DNA from: UBA6144 sp964399165
GTDB lineage: Bacteria > Bdellovibrionota > Bacteriovoracia > Bacteriovoracales > Bacteriovoracaceae
DNA length: 64,000 nucleotides
Direction: 5' to 3'
Assembly (NCBI GenBank): GCA_964399165.1
Contig: CAYNPO010000001.1
Span: 186,001-250,000, forward strand
Shown here: positions 49,080 through 57,368 of the stretch, piece after piece
How positions within the stretch are numbered: the first letter of the stretch is position 1
Layout of the letters: the number at the start of each line of letters is the position of its first letter
Translations under genes and position numbers: made by a program
Notes under the pieces: generated by a model
Databases searched by the model: none
What the model was told of the DNA's origin: nothing
What the model saw: only the letters and a program-made list of their open reading frames with translations

Positions 49080-50777
49080 TCAGCCCTGCGGGGGCCGCTG
49101 GCCTCCACCGCCTCCGCCTCCACCGCCGCGCCCACCGCGTCCGCCGCGGCGACGGCGCCGCTGGCCACCACCTCCGCCGCCGTTGGGGTCACGGGGGCCG
49201 TCCTGGCGCTGGCCGTCCCGGGGGCCTTGGGCCCGCTGCTCGGGGGAGCGCTGTCCGTCGGGACGGGACCCGCGGTTGTCCGGGCGGCCGCCACCGTCGC
49301 GCCGGTGGTCAGGCCGTTCATGGCGCTGGTCGTGGCGTTGCGGGCGTTGGTCGCGCCGGGGCTCGGCGCGGTTGTCGGGTCTCAGGGGCGGACGTTCCGC
49401 CGGGGGTTCGTCCAAACGTGGCAGCAGGTTGGGCGAGAGCATCTGGTCCACGGGGGAACCTTCGGGGGACTCGTCATCCCCTTCCTCGTCGTCGCTTCCC
49501 TCACCCTCGTCCTCATCGCCGTCCTCGTCGTCCAGCAAGTCTTCCTCGGGGGCGACGTAGGCGATCTCTTCTTCTTCCTCGGCGATGACCGGGCGGCGCA
49601 CGCCCGTCTCAGGCTCGGCCACTTCGGGCAGCGAGAGGCCCAGGGTCTTCTCACCGAAGAGTTCCTGGAAGACCTCGTCCGCCCAGTCCTTGGCGCGGCC
49701 TTTGGCCTCTTGCAGGTCGCGGGCGTGTTCGTCGGCCTGGGCGGCCAGCACGGCGTCGAGTCCGATGACGGTCTTGGATTGGTCGTTGATGCCGTTTTCG
49801 AAGTAGCGGGGCATCTCGAAGCCCTCGCCGGGATGCCCGTCCCACATGTCGGCGGTGTAGCGGCGGATGACGCCCTCGGGGTTGATGATCTCGAACTGGT
49901 CCAACAGGATGTGCAGCCGGATCACCTTGCCGCGGTTGCCGTCCTTGGTCTTGGCCAGGCCGTTGTCCTTGGGCAACTTCTTGCGTTTCTGGGCGTAGAC
50001 CTCGTCCTCGTAGGTGAGGCAGCACTTGAGCTGGCCGCACACGCCGTTGATCTTGGACGAGTTGAGGGAGAGGTCCTGGTTCTTGGCGAGCTTGATGCCC
50101 ACGTTGCCGTACTTGGAGAGGAAGCTCGAGCAACAGAGCTCGCGCCCACAGGGGCCCAGCCCCCCCATGGCCGAGGAGCGGTCGCGCACGGACACCTGGC
50201 GCAGCTCCACGCGCATCTTGAGCTCACCCACCACGTCGTGCACCAGCCCACGGAAATCGATGCGGGTAGGGGCGGTGAAATGGAAGACGGCCTTCTTGCC
50301 CATCTGGGTGAGTTCCACGTGGGTGATCACCATGTCCAGCTGGTTGCGGTCCACATGCTTCTGGCAGATCTCGGCCAGCCGCTTTTCCCGTCGGAAGGTG
50401 TCCTCTTCGGCGCGCAGGTCCTCGTCCGTGGCGAGCTTGGTGATGGTCCGCAGGGGCAAAAGCCCCTTGTGGAAGCGGGCCTCGTAGGGGAAGGAGTTCA
50501 CATAACCCACCGCCAGGCCCTTGTCGGACATGGCCACCACGCGCTGGCCGTAGCCGTAGTCGTGGCGCTCCACCAAGAAGGGGAAGGAGCGGTTGTTCCC
50601 GGGGAAACGCACGCGGATGAGCCGCAGGAGCTCTCCTTCCTTGAAACGATGGTCGGTTTCTTCCGTTTCTCCCGCACTGGCCGGGGTGGTGGTTTCTTCC
50701 GGGGCTCTGTCGTCGATCAAGGGCGTTTCGGGACTATGGTCAGCTCCGCTGAGCGGAGCGTCAGAGGTGTCGTTCAT
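49080..50777 (-). CDS. ricT: PSP1/RicT (YaaT)-family protein with long acidic and Arg/Gly-rich tail
   Basis: This 565-residue protein has the conserved PSP1 region at about 45-265, including six cysteines (210, 215, 216, 247, 252, 253) in CGRELCCSSF and GVCGQLKCCLTYE. In B. subtilis such cysteines bind [4Fe-4S] clusters in the RicA-RicF-RicT complex, which affects mRNA processing by RNase Y. A tail follows: an acidic stretch at about 410-470, then a basic Arg/Asp/Pro region and a final RG/RGG-type run (GGRGGRGGGGG) up to 565. The ATG at 50777 begins an acidic N-terminal extension. The gene order tmk-holB-ricT is the same as in Firmicutes. Confidence 0.88.
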   Translation of the reverse strand: MNDTSDAPLSGADHSPETPLIDDRAPEETTTPASAGETEETDHRFKEGELLRLIRVRFPGNNRSFPFLVERHDYGYGQRVVAMSDKGLAVGYVNSFPYEARFHKGLLPLRTITKLATDEDLRAEEDTFRREKRLAEICQKHVDRNQLDMVITHVELTQMGKKAVFHFTAPTRIDFRGLVHDVVGELKMRVELRQVSVRDRSSAMGGLGPCGRELCCSSFLSKYGNVGIKLAKNQDLSLNSSKINGVCGQLKCCLTYEDEVYAQKRKKLPKDNGLAKTKDGNRGKVIRLHILLDQFEIINPEGVIRRYTADMWDGHPGEGFEMPRYFENGINDQSKTVIGLDAVLAAQADEHARDLQEAKGRAKDWADEVFQELFGEKTLGLSLPEVAEPETGVRRPVIAEEEEEIAYVAPEEDLLDDEDGDEDEGEGSDDEEGDDESPEGSPVDQMLSPNLLPRLDEPPAERPPLRPDNRAEPRRDQRPQRHDQRHERPDHRRDGGGRPDNRGSRPDGQRSPEQRAQGPRDGQRQDGPRDPNGGGGGGQRRRRRGGRGGRGGGGGGGGGQRPPQG

Positions 50778-50811
50778 GAGCAGGTCATGCTCCCTTTCAG
50801 GGGGGCAGAAG

Positions 50812-51585
50812 TCAACGATTCTCGCGGAATCGTTGGGAGAGGAGGGTGTGGAGCCCCTGCAGGCGCACGGCCAGGGGCTGGTGAAATTGTTCGGCCTCAC
50901 GCCACTGGCGGACCAGATCCAATAGTTCTTGTTTGAGAGCAGCGGGGCCCTCTTCTCGCTGCTCGTGGGCCAGGAAGTCTTCCAGCACCTCGCTGGCCGA
51001 AAAAACACCCTGCTTCCCGTCTTCCAAGAATTCCGCCAACGCATACCCCTGGGCGAAGCGTCCGCGCAATTCCTGGAAGCCCTCGGAAGGAGGGGTGATT
51101 CCTCCATGCCAGCTGAGGGGCAGCGCCACGGCCCGGGACTCGATGGTGGGCAGGAGCTTTTGCCCGGCCGGGTTGAGCCACAGGAAACTCAACTCGCCTT
51201 CGGGCTCCTCCAGCGTCTTGAGCAGCTTATTGGCCACCACCGTGCCCACCCGTTGGGCCTCTTCCACCACCACGAAGCGCCGGCGCGCGGCCAGGCCTTT
51301 GTAGGGGAGGAAGCGCCACAGGGCCTCGAAGTCTTCCAGGCGGTAATCGGAGGTCTTGTTCTCGTCCCGGGGGGGGGCGAGCCAAAGAAGGTCCGCATCC
51401 CCCCGCAGGTCCGCGGGCAGGGTGGAGCGCTTCTCGATTTCTTTCCAGTAACGGCGGATGAGCGTGAGCACCCACTCCTTCTGCTTGTCCTCGTCGTGGG
51501 CCCGGCCTTGGAAGAGGTAGAAGTGGCCGAAGCGCCCGTCTTTGCCCCGGGCCAGCAGCCGCTCTTGCAGCAGCTCCGCCTTCAC
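50812..51585 (-). CDS. holB: DNA polymerase III delta' subunit-like (HolB)
   Basis: This 257-residue AAA-like clamp-loader subunit has the delta'-typical core FVVVEEAQRV, ANKLLKTLEEPEGE and LLPTIESRAVAL. The N-terminal P-loop is missing (HFYLFQGRAHDED in its place), as expected for a non-ATPase delta'. It is short, because the usual zinc-binding module and part of the C-terminal collar appear reduced. The GTG at 51585 overlaps the tmk stop (GTGA); TTG 51591 is an alternative. The long upstream frame is a shadow of tmk. Position between tmk and ricT supports the call. Confidence 0.85.
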   Translation of the reverse strand: MKAELLQERLLARGKDGRFGHFYLFQGRAHDEDKQKEWVLTLIRRYWKEIEKRSTLPADLRGDADLLWLAPPRDENKTSDYRLEDFEALWRFLPYKGLAARRRFVVVEEAQRVGTVVANKLLKTLEEPEGELSFLWLNPAGQKLLPTIESRAVALPLSWHGGITPPSEGFQELRGRFAQGYALAEFLEDGKQGVFSASEVLEDFLAHEQREEGPAALKQELLDLVRQWREAEQFHQPLAVRLQGLHTLLSQRFRENR

Positions 51586-52274
51586 GACCAACCCCGGGCC
51601 GTGAGGATGCCCATGAGCTGGGCGTGCACGTCGTCCTCCCCTCGCTCGCCGTCGATGCGGTGGATGCGCTCGGGGTGCAGCGAGGCCACCTTGCGGTACC
51701 CCTCCACCAGGCTCTGGTGGAACTGGCGCTCCCGTGCCTCGAAGTAGTCCTTGGCGGCCCCGCGCTGGGCCTGGCGGGCGTAGGAGACGTCCACGTCCAC
51801 GTCCAGGAAGAAGGTAGCGTGGGGGAGGAGGTTCAGAGGCTCGAACTGGTGCATGGCCCACAGCATGGCGGTGCCGCGGTTGCGGGCGAAGCCTTGGTAG
51901 ACCAGGGTGCTGTCGATATAGCGGTCCAGGATCACCACCGCCCTGGGGTCTTGGAGGGCGGGTCGCACTTGTTCGTGCAGCAACTGGGCCCGGGAGGCCA
52001 GGAACACGCAGGTCTCGGTCATCTCGTTGAGGGAAGGGCGCTGCTGGCCCAAGAGGAGGGCGCGCAGCTCCTCGCCGAAGGGCGTCCCGCCGGGCTCGCG
52101 CAAGCACAGCACGGTGCGGCCTTGGGCCTGGTAATGGGCCTCCAGGCGCTTGATCTGGGTGGTTTTGCCAGAGCCTTCCGCGCCTTCGAAGGTGAAAAAA
52201 AGCCCCTGGCCTACGGCAGGGGCGCGGAAGATCTCGTTGAGGTTACTGAGGTCAGCTTTGAGAAAGGCCGTCAC
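51582..52274 (-). CDS. tmk: Thymidylate kinase
   Basis: This 230-residue enzyme phosphorylates dTMP to dTDP. P-loop GAEGSGKTT is at 31-39, REPGGTP at 59-65, and DRYIDSTLVYQG at 117-128; the overall length fits the family plus a short N-terminal extension. The start is GTG at 52274 because no in-frame ATG lies before the P-loop. No strong ribosome-binding site is seen, and coupling to the gene 24 bases upstream is likely. It overlaps holB by four bases. Confidence 0.95.
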   Translation of the reverse strand: MTAFLKADLSNLNEIFRAPAVGQGLFFTFEGAEGSGKTTQIKRLEAHYQAQGRTVLCLREPGGTPFGEELRALLLGQQRPSLNEMTETCVFLASRAQLLHEQVRPALQDPRAVVILDRYIDSTLVYQGFARNRGTAMLWAMHQFEPLNLLPHATFFLDVDVDVSYARQAQRGAAKDYFEARERQFHQSLVEGYRKVASLHPERIHRIDGERGEDDVHAQLMGILTARGWS

Positions 52275-52298
52275 CCGCCCATGCTAGCTGGGTGCGCC

Positions 52299-53519
52299 TT
52301 AAAAGTCCCCAACTTCTTCCACCACCGGGGCTTCCACGTTCTCGGGCGGAGCGACTTCCACGTGGTCCTCCGCCGGCTCTTCGGTGTGCTCCGTGCGTTC
52401 GTCGCGCTCATCCACGCCCTCGGCGGGACCGCCGCTGCTGGGACGGCGCACGAGAGAGTTCTCCGCGGGCCGCTCGGCAACCTGGGTGTCGTCCTGTGGA
52501 TAGCGGTCGTCCATCTCCACGGGTTCCACGGGGCTTTCCTCATCGCGGGGAGGATCGTCGTGGTACGACGTCAGCTCCTCACGGCGATCCACCATGGAAG
52601 GCGGCGAAGGCACGCGGGCGGGGTGGACGCTGGCCGGAGCGCGCTGGATGCGGGCGGGGGACTCGCGTTGAGCGCGCACCTTGGGGGCCGAGGCCGCGGC
52701 CGGAGAACGCCGGGAAGGGGATGGAGTCGTCATTTCCACGTCGGCACCCGCCAGTTCCATGGCCTCGCCTTCCGGCGACGGACGTTGCCCGATCCAGACC
52801 ACCATGGCCATCAAAACCGCCATGGCACCGCCACCCAGGCCCGCGACCCACACCTTGGGGGAAATCTCGCGGCCAGCGCCCTGGGCGTGCGAGGGGGGGT
52901 AAAGGTCATTCAAAGGGGACGGAGTGGGGTTGGACTTGCGCTGGCCCAAGTAAGCCAGGGATGCCAGGCCCTGCTTGATGGTAGGGGGCTCGTGCTCGGC
53001 GGCTTCCATGGCCTCCTCATAGCCATGGGAAAGAGACTGCTCGGAGGGGGAGCGCGGGAGTTCCTGGGCCGAGTGGCGACGGGCCTGGAGCACCTTCACT
53101 TCCCACGCCTTCTGCCAGGTGGCGCCGGCGTCGATGGAGACCAGATCAGAGAACACCAGTTCCCCACGCTCCAAAAGCCCCAATACGTAAACGGTTTCGT
53201 AAGGGCCCATGGACTGGCCGTTCTTGAGCACGTGCAGTTGCGTGGGTGGTTGCAGGGTCGAGGCGGGGACGAGTTGCGGACGGCGACGCTTGGGGGGCGG
53301 GCTCATTTCGGACAAAGGGGCCCACTGCTCCCGGTGGAGCGCGGTGGCCTCGGCCTGAGCGAAGACTTCTGGATGGGCGGCGGCGTACTGCTTGAGTGCG
53401 TCGGCGGCGAAGGGCCCATGGAGCTCCTCCCCGAAGCGCACCATCCAGGCCTCCTCCAGGGAGAGTCCTTGGGCGTCCAGGTCCTCGTCGGTCAGCACTT
53501 GCAAATCGATGCTCGTCAT
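52299..53519 (-). CDS. Membrane protein with two GYF_2-like domains and a Pro/Glu-rich tail
   Basis: This 406-residue protein has two GYF_2/DUF4339-like modules: residues about 24-70 (WMVRFGEELHGPF) and about 95-142 (LHVLKNGQSMGPYETVYVL). A linker, one membrane helix at 223-244, and a long charged tail rich in Pro, Glu, Asp and Arg follow to the end. No signal peptide is present. GYF-like modules bind proline-rich peptides, and similar layouts occur in delta-proteobacterial motility and envelope proteins, but the role is unknown. The ATG at 53519 has GAGGAG 7-8 bases upstream. It is the first gene of the operon GYF-tmk-holB-ricT-sbcD-sbcC. Confidence 0.8.
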   Translation of the reverse strand: MTSIDLQVLTDEDLDAQGLSLEEAWMVRFGEELHGPFAADALKQYAAAHPEVFAQAEATALHREQWAPLSEMSPPPKRRRPQLVPASTLQPPTQLHVLKNGQSMGPYETVYVLGLLERGELVFSDLVSIDAGATWQKAWEVKVLQARRHSAQELPRSPSEQSLSHGYEEAMEAAEHEPPTIKQGLASLAYLGQRKSNPTPSPLNDLYPPSHAQGAGREISPKVWVAGLGGGAMAVLMAMVVWIGQRPSPEGEAMELAGADVEMTTPSPSRRSPAAASAPKVRAQRESPARIQRAPASVHPARVPSPPSMVDRREELTSYHDDPPRDEESPVEPVEMDDRYPQDDTQVAERPAENSLVRRPSSGGPAEGVDERDERTEHTEEPAEDHVEVAPPENVEAPVVEEVGDF

Positions 53520-53585
53520 AAGCGGCTCCTCGCTGTCTATTTTTTCGGCATTCGCTGAGGAGGCCTTAAGGACGGCCGAGGCGGC

Positions 53586-53615
53586 TTTACAGAGGGGAAA
53601 GGGCGCGGGCATAAT
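53586..53615 (+). promoter_or_regulatory. Promoter of the sufE-hemB-LPS operon
   Basis: TTTACA (53586-53591) and CATAAT (53610-53615) are separated by 18 bases. The ATG of sufE is at 53636. The 116-base gap also contains the start of the divergent GYF-tmk operon. Confidence 0.65.
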
Positions 53616-53635
53616 GCTCGGCATTGAGAGGGGTT

Positions 53636-54082
53636 ATGTCGGGAATCGATGAGCGGATCCGTCAGGTGAAGGCACGTTTTGCCGCCAAGGCCGACTGGGA
53701 AGACCGCTACAAGGAGCTGATCCAGGTGGGGCGCGAGATGGCGCCTTACCCGGAGGAACACCGGCTGGAGAAGTTTAAGGTGCGCGGCTGCCAGTCCCAG
53801 GTATGGTTGTACCCCGGTCTGGCCGAAGGCAAGGTGAGCTTCGCAGCCGATTCGGACGCTGTGCTGGTCAAGGGCATAGTGGGCCTGTTGGTGCACGTGT
53901 ACAACGGCGCCACTCCGGCCGAGATCCTCGCCGACAAAGGCGACTTCCTGAAGGACATCGGCATCACCGAACATCTCTCCATGAACCGCACCAACGGGCT
54001 GGCCAGCATGCTCAAGCAGATTCAAATGTACGCCGCCGTTTTCCAGTCCATGGCGGCCGCTTCCCCCGGAGGACGCCCATGA
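53636..54082 (+). CDS. sufE: SufE-family sulfur acceptor
   Basis: This 148-residue protein accepts persulfide sulfur from a cysteine desulfurase and hands it to Fe-S scaffold machinery. The active Cys52 is in VRGCQSQVWL, and the DADAVLVKG-like segment (SDAVLVKGIVGLLVHVYNG) and C-terminal NGLASMLKQI are family-typical. The ATG at 53636 with GAGGGG is preferred over TTG 53624. No sufBCD or sufS gene is adjacent; the only desulfurase in this window is at 13037. It overlaps hemB by ATGA. Confidence 0.93.
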   Translation: MSGIDERIRQVKARFAAKADWEDRYKELIQVGREMAPYPEEHRLEKFKVRGCQSQVWLYPGLAEGKVSFAADSDAVLVKGIVGLLVHVYNGATPAEILADKGDFLKDIGITEHLSMNRTNGLASMLKQIQMYAAVFQSMAAASPGGRP

Positions 54083-55056
54083 TCCTGTCCCGCCCGCGCC
54101 GCAACCGCAGTGGAGAGGCCATCCGGAGCATGGTGCGCGAAAACCACGTCACGCCCGCGGACCTGATCGCCCCGTTGTTCGTGCGCGAGGGCAAGGGCGA
54201 GCGCACCGCCATCGCCTCCATGCCGGGCCACGCCCGGCTCACCGTGGACGAGCTGGTGAAAGAGGCCAAGGAGCTGCACTCCTTGGGCGTGCCCTGCGTG
54301 GCCCTCTTCCCGGCCATCGAGGAAAAGCTCAAGACCAGCGACGCCCGCGAGGCCTGGAACCCGGACAATCTGAACTTCCGCGCCGCCCGCGCCGTGAAGG
54401 AAGCCGTGCCCGGATTGCTGGTCATGGGCGACGTTGCCCTAGACCCGTACTCCGCCGACGGCCACGACGGGCTGGTGGACCCAAAGACCGGCGAGATCCT
54501 CAACGACGCCACGGTGGAGGCGCTGGTGCGCCAGTCGCTTGCCTCGGCCCGGGCGGGCATCGACATCCTCGGCCCCTCGGACATGATGGATGGCCGCATC
54601 GGCGCCATCCGGCGGGCCCTGGACGGGGAGGGGTTCACCGGCACCACCCTCATGAGCTACACCGCCAAGTACGCGTCGGGCTTCTATGGCCCCTTCCGCG
54701 AGGCCTTGGACTCCGCCCCCAAAAAGGGCGACAAAAAAACTTACCAGATGGATCCCGCCAACGGCCGCGAGGCCCTGCGGGAAGCGGCCTTGGACGAGGC
54801 CGAGGGCGCCGACATCCTGATGGTGAAGCCTGGCCTGCCCTACCTGGATGTCTTGTGGCGCCTGCGCCAGGCCACCACCCTGCCGCTGGCCGTCTACAAC
54901 GTCTCCGGGGAGTACGCCATGGTGAAGGCCGCGGCCGAGCGCGGCTGGATCGACGGCGAGAAAGTCATGCTGGAGAGTTTGGTGGGGTTCAAGCGCGCGG
55001 GCGCCGACGTCATCCTGACTTATTTTGCTAAAGAGGCTGCCAAGCTCCTACAATAG
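54079..55056 (+). CDS. hemB: Porphobilinogen synthase (delta-aminolevulinate dehydratase), zinc-cysteine site absent
   Basis: This 325-residue TIM-barrel enzyme joins two 5-aminolevulinate molecules to porphobilinogen. Schiff-base lysines are Lys197 (SYTAKYAS) and Lys250 (MVKPGLPY). The metal loop at 118-131 reads DVALDPYSADGHDG. The three zinc-binding cysteines of the Zn type are replaced (Ala120, Asp122, Asp130), as in magnesium-dependent enzymes such as that of Pseudomonas. The ATG at 54079 overlaps sufE and GGAGGA lies upstream. The frame extends back into sufE as a shadow. Confidence 0.96.
   Translation: MILSRPRRNRSGEAIRSMVRENHVTPADLIAPLFVREGKGERTAIASMPGHARLTVDELVKEAKELHSLGVPCVALFPAIEEKLKTSDAREAWNPDNLNFRAARAVKEAVPGLLVMGDVALDPYSADGHDGLVDPKTGEILNDATVEALVRQSLASARAGIDILGPSDMMDGRIGAIRRALDGEGFTGTTLMSYTAKYASGFYGPFREALDSAPKKGDKKTYQMDPANGREALREAALDEAEGADILMVKPGLPYLDVLWRLRQATTLPLAVYNVSGEYAMVKAAAERGWIDGEKVMLESLVGFKRAGADVILTYFAKEAAKLLQ
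55025..55054 (+). promoter_or_regulatory. Possible internal promoter before the GT9 gene
   Basis: TTGCTA (55025-55030) and TACAAT (55049-55054) are 18 bases apart inside the end of hemB. Only 5 bases separate the -10 box from the ATG at 55060, which has no proper ribosome-binding site, so a leaderless internal transcript is possible. Confidence 0.45.
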
Positions 55057-55059
55057 GGC

Positions 55060-56100
55060 ATGCGCCTGCACCTGCTCCTCGTGCGTTTTTCCAGCCTCGG
55101 CGACGTGGTCCTCCAGACCGCGGTGACCGGTTGGCTCAAGCGGGCCCACGGCGACCGCGTGCGCATCACGTTCGTGACGTCCCGGGAATTCGCTCCGCTG
55201 CTGGAGGGACATCCCGACCTCCACCGGGTGGTGGTTTATGACCGTCGCGGTGGACAGCTCGGGGGGTTGGTGGCCGAACTCAAACGACTGCACGCCGAAA
55301 ACCCTTTTCATCTCATGCTGGACCTCCACGCCACCACGCGCTCTTTCCTGTTGCGGCTGCGGCTCTTTTGGCTCCCCCGCTTGGTGGTGGAGAAGCGTCG
55401 CTGGGCCCGCGGCTTCTTGGTGCACATGCCGGGCCGGTGGGCCAAGCGCTTGGGGGCGGCCCTGCTGGGGCGAGAGCCCCACGTGGAGCGCGTGCCGAAA
55501 GATTGGCAGGGCCTCCTGCTCGCTCCGTGGGAGGCACCCGGCGGGCCTTTCACGTCCACTCCCCCCGCCCCCCGTCCCCACCACCCGCGTCCCTACGTGG
55601 TGTTCTCACCGGTGGCGTCGTTTGCGCCCAAGCGCTGGCCCCTGGAGCGCTTCGTGGAGCTGGCCCGGCGGTTCCTGGCCGATCCACGCTACGCGGGCCT
55701 GGACCTGGTGGTGTTGGGCGGCCCCGGGGACGAGTACTGCCGCGCCTTCGACGCCCTGGAAAACCCACGGCTGTTGAACCTGCAGGGAAAAACCAACTTG
55801 GCCGCCAGCACCGGTTGGGCCCAAGGGGCTCGGCTGGTGGTGGGCAACGACTCGGGCATGAACCACCTGGCCGAGGCCGGGGGCGTGCCTGTGGTGACGC
55901 TGTTCGGCCCCACCCACGAGGCCTTCGGGTTCGCGCCGCATTTGCCCTCCTCCTCGGCCCTCTCGGTGCCCCTGTGGTGCCGGCCTTGCTCCAACACCGG
56001 CGCGCGTCCCTGCTTCCGGGGGGAGCAGCACTGCTTCAACCACATTTCCGTGGAGAGGGTGTACGCGGCCATGGAGAGTCGTTTGGGGACAGCGCCATGA
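55060..56100 (+). CDS. Heptosyltransferase-like glycosyltransferase (GT9)
   Basis: This 346-residue GT-B fold enzyme of the ADP-heptose:LPS heptosyltransferase family has RFSSLGDVVLQTA at 9-21 (acceptor side), FSPVASFAPKRWP, and the donor-site VVGNDSGMNHLAEAGGVPVVTLFGPT. The C-terminus has WCRPCSNTGARPC. It should extend the LPS inner core on the cytoplasmic side. It starts 3 bases after the hemB stop and overlaps the KDO-transferase-like gene by ATGA. Confidence 0.9.
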   Translation: MRLHLLLVRFSSLGDVVLQTAVTGWLKRAHGDRVRITFVTSREFAPLLEGHPDLHRVVVYDRRGGQLGGLVAELKRLHAENPFHLMLDLHATTRSFLLRLRLFWLPRLVVEKRRWARGFLVHMPGRWAKRLGAALLGREPHVERVPKDWQGLLLAPWEAPGGPFTSTPPAPRPHHPRPYVVFSPVASFAPKRWPLERFVELARRFLADPRYAGLDLVVLGGPGDEYCRAFDALENPRLLNLQGKTNLAASTGWAQGARLVVGNDSGMNHLAEAGGVPVVTLFGPTHEAFGFAPHLPSSSALSVPLWCRPCSNTGARPCFRGEQHCFNHISVERVYAAMESRLGTAP

Positions 56101-57368
56101 GCCGCGCCTGGTGGTGGACCGCGGACGCCCTGCACGCCCTGCTGGCGCTGCTGCTCTTCCCGCTCCGGTTCACGCCTGCGGGGCGGGCCCGGGCGGCCAT
56201 GGAGAACCGTCACCGCGGGCCCGGGCATCAGGGCGCCCACTGGGCCTTCGAGGTGTCCAGCGAAGGGGAGTTCGAGCAGGTGCGCCCGTGGATCCAGCGC
56301 CTGCTCGAGGGTGGGGCGAAGCTGGAGATCCTCTTCGCCTCGCCCAGCGTGGAGAAGGGGATGTTGGCCTTGCAGGACGCGCATCCCGCGCAGGTGCGCC
56401 TGCGGGCGCTGCCCCTTTTGACCTACCGCTGGGGGGAGCTGGCCTCCTTCGTCTCCGCACCCCGGCTGGTGATGTGCCGATACGATTTCTTTCCCATGCT
56501 CATGCGTTTGTGCCAGCGCCCGGACCTGAGCGCGGGTTTGGTGTGGGCGACCTTCAAGCGCCGCCGCCACCGACTGGAGCGTCCCTGGTGGCGGGCCTGG
56601 TACGGCCACGTCTATGGCGTTTTCCGCTGGCTCGTGCCCGCCACCCGGGAAGACGAAGCACTCTTTCGCGCCCTCTTGCCCGGCACGCGCGTGCTGGCGG
56701 CGGCGGACCTGCGGGTGGGACAGATCATGGGGCGGCTTGAGCGCCGGGAAGCAACCCTGCGCCGACGTTTTCCCCACTGGGACGCTTTCCGGGAAGTGCT
56801 CGCGACGGTTCCCCGGGAACGGCGATGGGTGCTGGGAAGCTTCTGGGAAGAAGACTTGGCCATCCTGGAGTCTCCGGGGTTGGCCGAACGCGTGCGGCGC
56901 CGGGAGATCCTCATCCTGGCGGTGCCCCACCGGTTGGATCCCGCCTGGCCCGCGCGGCTCACGTCCCGGGGAATTCCCGTGAGGGAAGTGAGCTCCGAGG
57001 GTCCCCGCGGGGGCGACGCGGATGAGGGCGCGGTGTGGGTGCTTAATCTCAAAGGCATCTTGTGCGAACTCTACGCCGAAGCTGCCTTCGCCTACGTGGG
57101 CGGCGGCTTCGGCCAGTCGGTGCACTCGGTGATGGAGCCCTACGTGGCCGGGGCCCGGGTGTTCTGCGGGCCGGCAGTTCACCGTTCCACCGAGGTGGAG
57201 TTGGCCCGAGATGGGGTCACGGTGTTGCCGGACCGAGCGCGCCTGGCGCACCTCCTGGATGGCCCCCATGACGCCGCGGACATGGCCGCCCGGGCCCCTT
57301 GGCTGGAGAATCAACGCTCCGTCGGGGATGGTCTGCTGGCCCAATTGGAGGAACCCTCGCCATGCTGA
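56097..57368 (+). CDS. KDO-transferase-like glycosyltransferase (WaaA family)
   Basis: This 423-residue protein has an N-terminal hydrophobic segment, then FEVSSEGEFEQVRPWIQ, equivalent to the conserved acceptor loop (HAVSVGE) of WaaA. The C-terminal donor region LCELYAEAAFAYVGGGFG and HSVMEPYVAGARVFCGP matches KDO transferase. The family attaches KDO to lipid A. Several usual residues differ, so the exact sugar is uncertain. The ATG at 56097 overlaps the GT9 stop. The longer upstream frame is a shadow. It overlaps the next gene by seven bases. Confidence 0.82.
   Translation: MSRAWWWTADALHALLALLLFPLRFTPAGRARAAMENRHRGPGHQGAHWAFEVSSEGEFEQVRPWIQRLLEGGAKLEILFASPSVEKGMLALQDAHPAQVRLRALPLLTYRWGELASFVSAPRLVMCRYDFFPMLMRLCQRPDLSAGLVWATFKRRRHRLERPWWRAWYGHVYGVFRWLVPATREDEALFRALLPGTRVLAAADLRVGQIMGRLERREATLRRRFPHWDAFREVLATVPRERRWVLGSFWEEDLAILESPGLAERVRRREILILAVPHRLDPAWPARLTSRGIPVREVSSEGPRGGDADEGAVWVLNLKGILCELYAEAAFAYVGGGFGQSVHSVMEPYVAGARVFCGPAVHRSTEVELARDGVTVLPDRARLAHLLDGPHDAADMAARAPWLENQRSVGDGLLAQLEEPSPC

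Noticed and set aside
49080..49330. Repetitive GGC/CGC-rich sequence as a DNA repeat array or CRISPR
   Set aside because: It is the coding sequence of the Arg/Gly-rich RicT tail; there are no regular spacers.
48684..50936. 750-codon plus-strand frame opposite ricT and sbcD
   Set aside because: It is a GC-rich shadow: Val/Leu/Ala-rich, no domain, and fully opposite well-supported genes.
51586..52107. Upstream extension of the holB frame
   Set aside because: It lies inside tmk in another frame; the conserved delta' region begins near the GTG at 51585.
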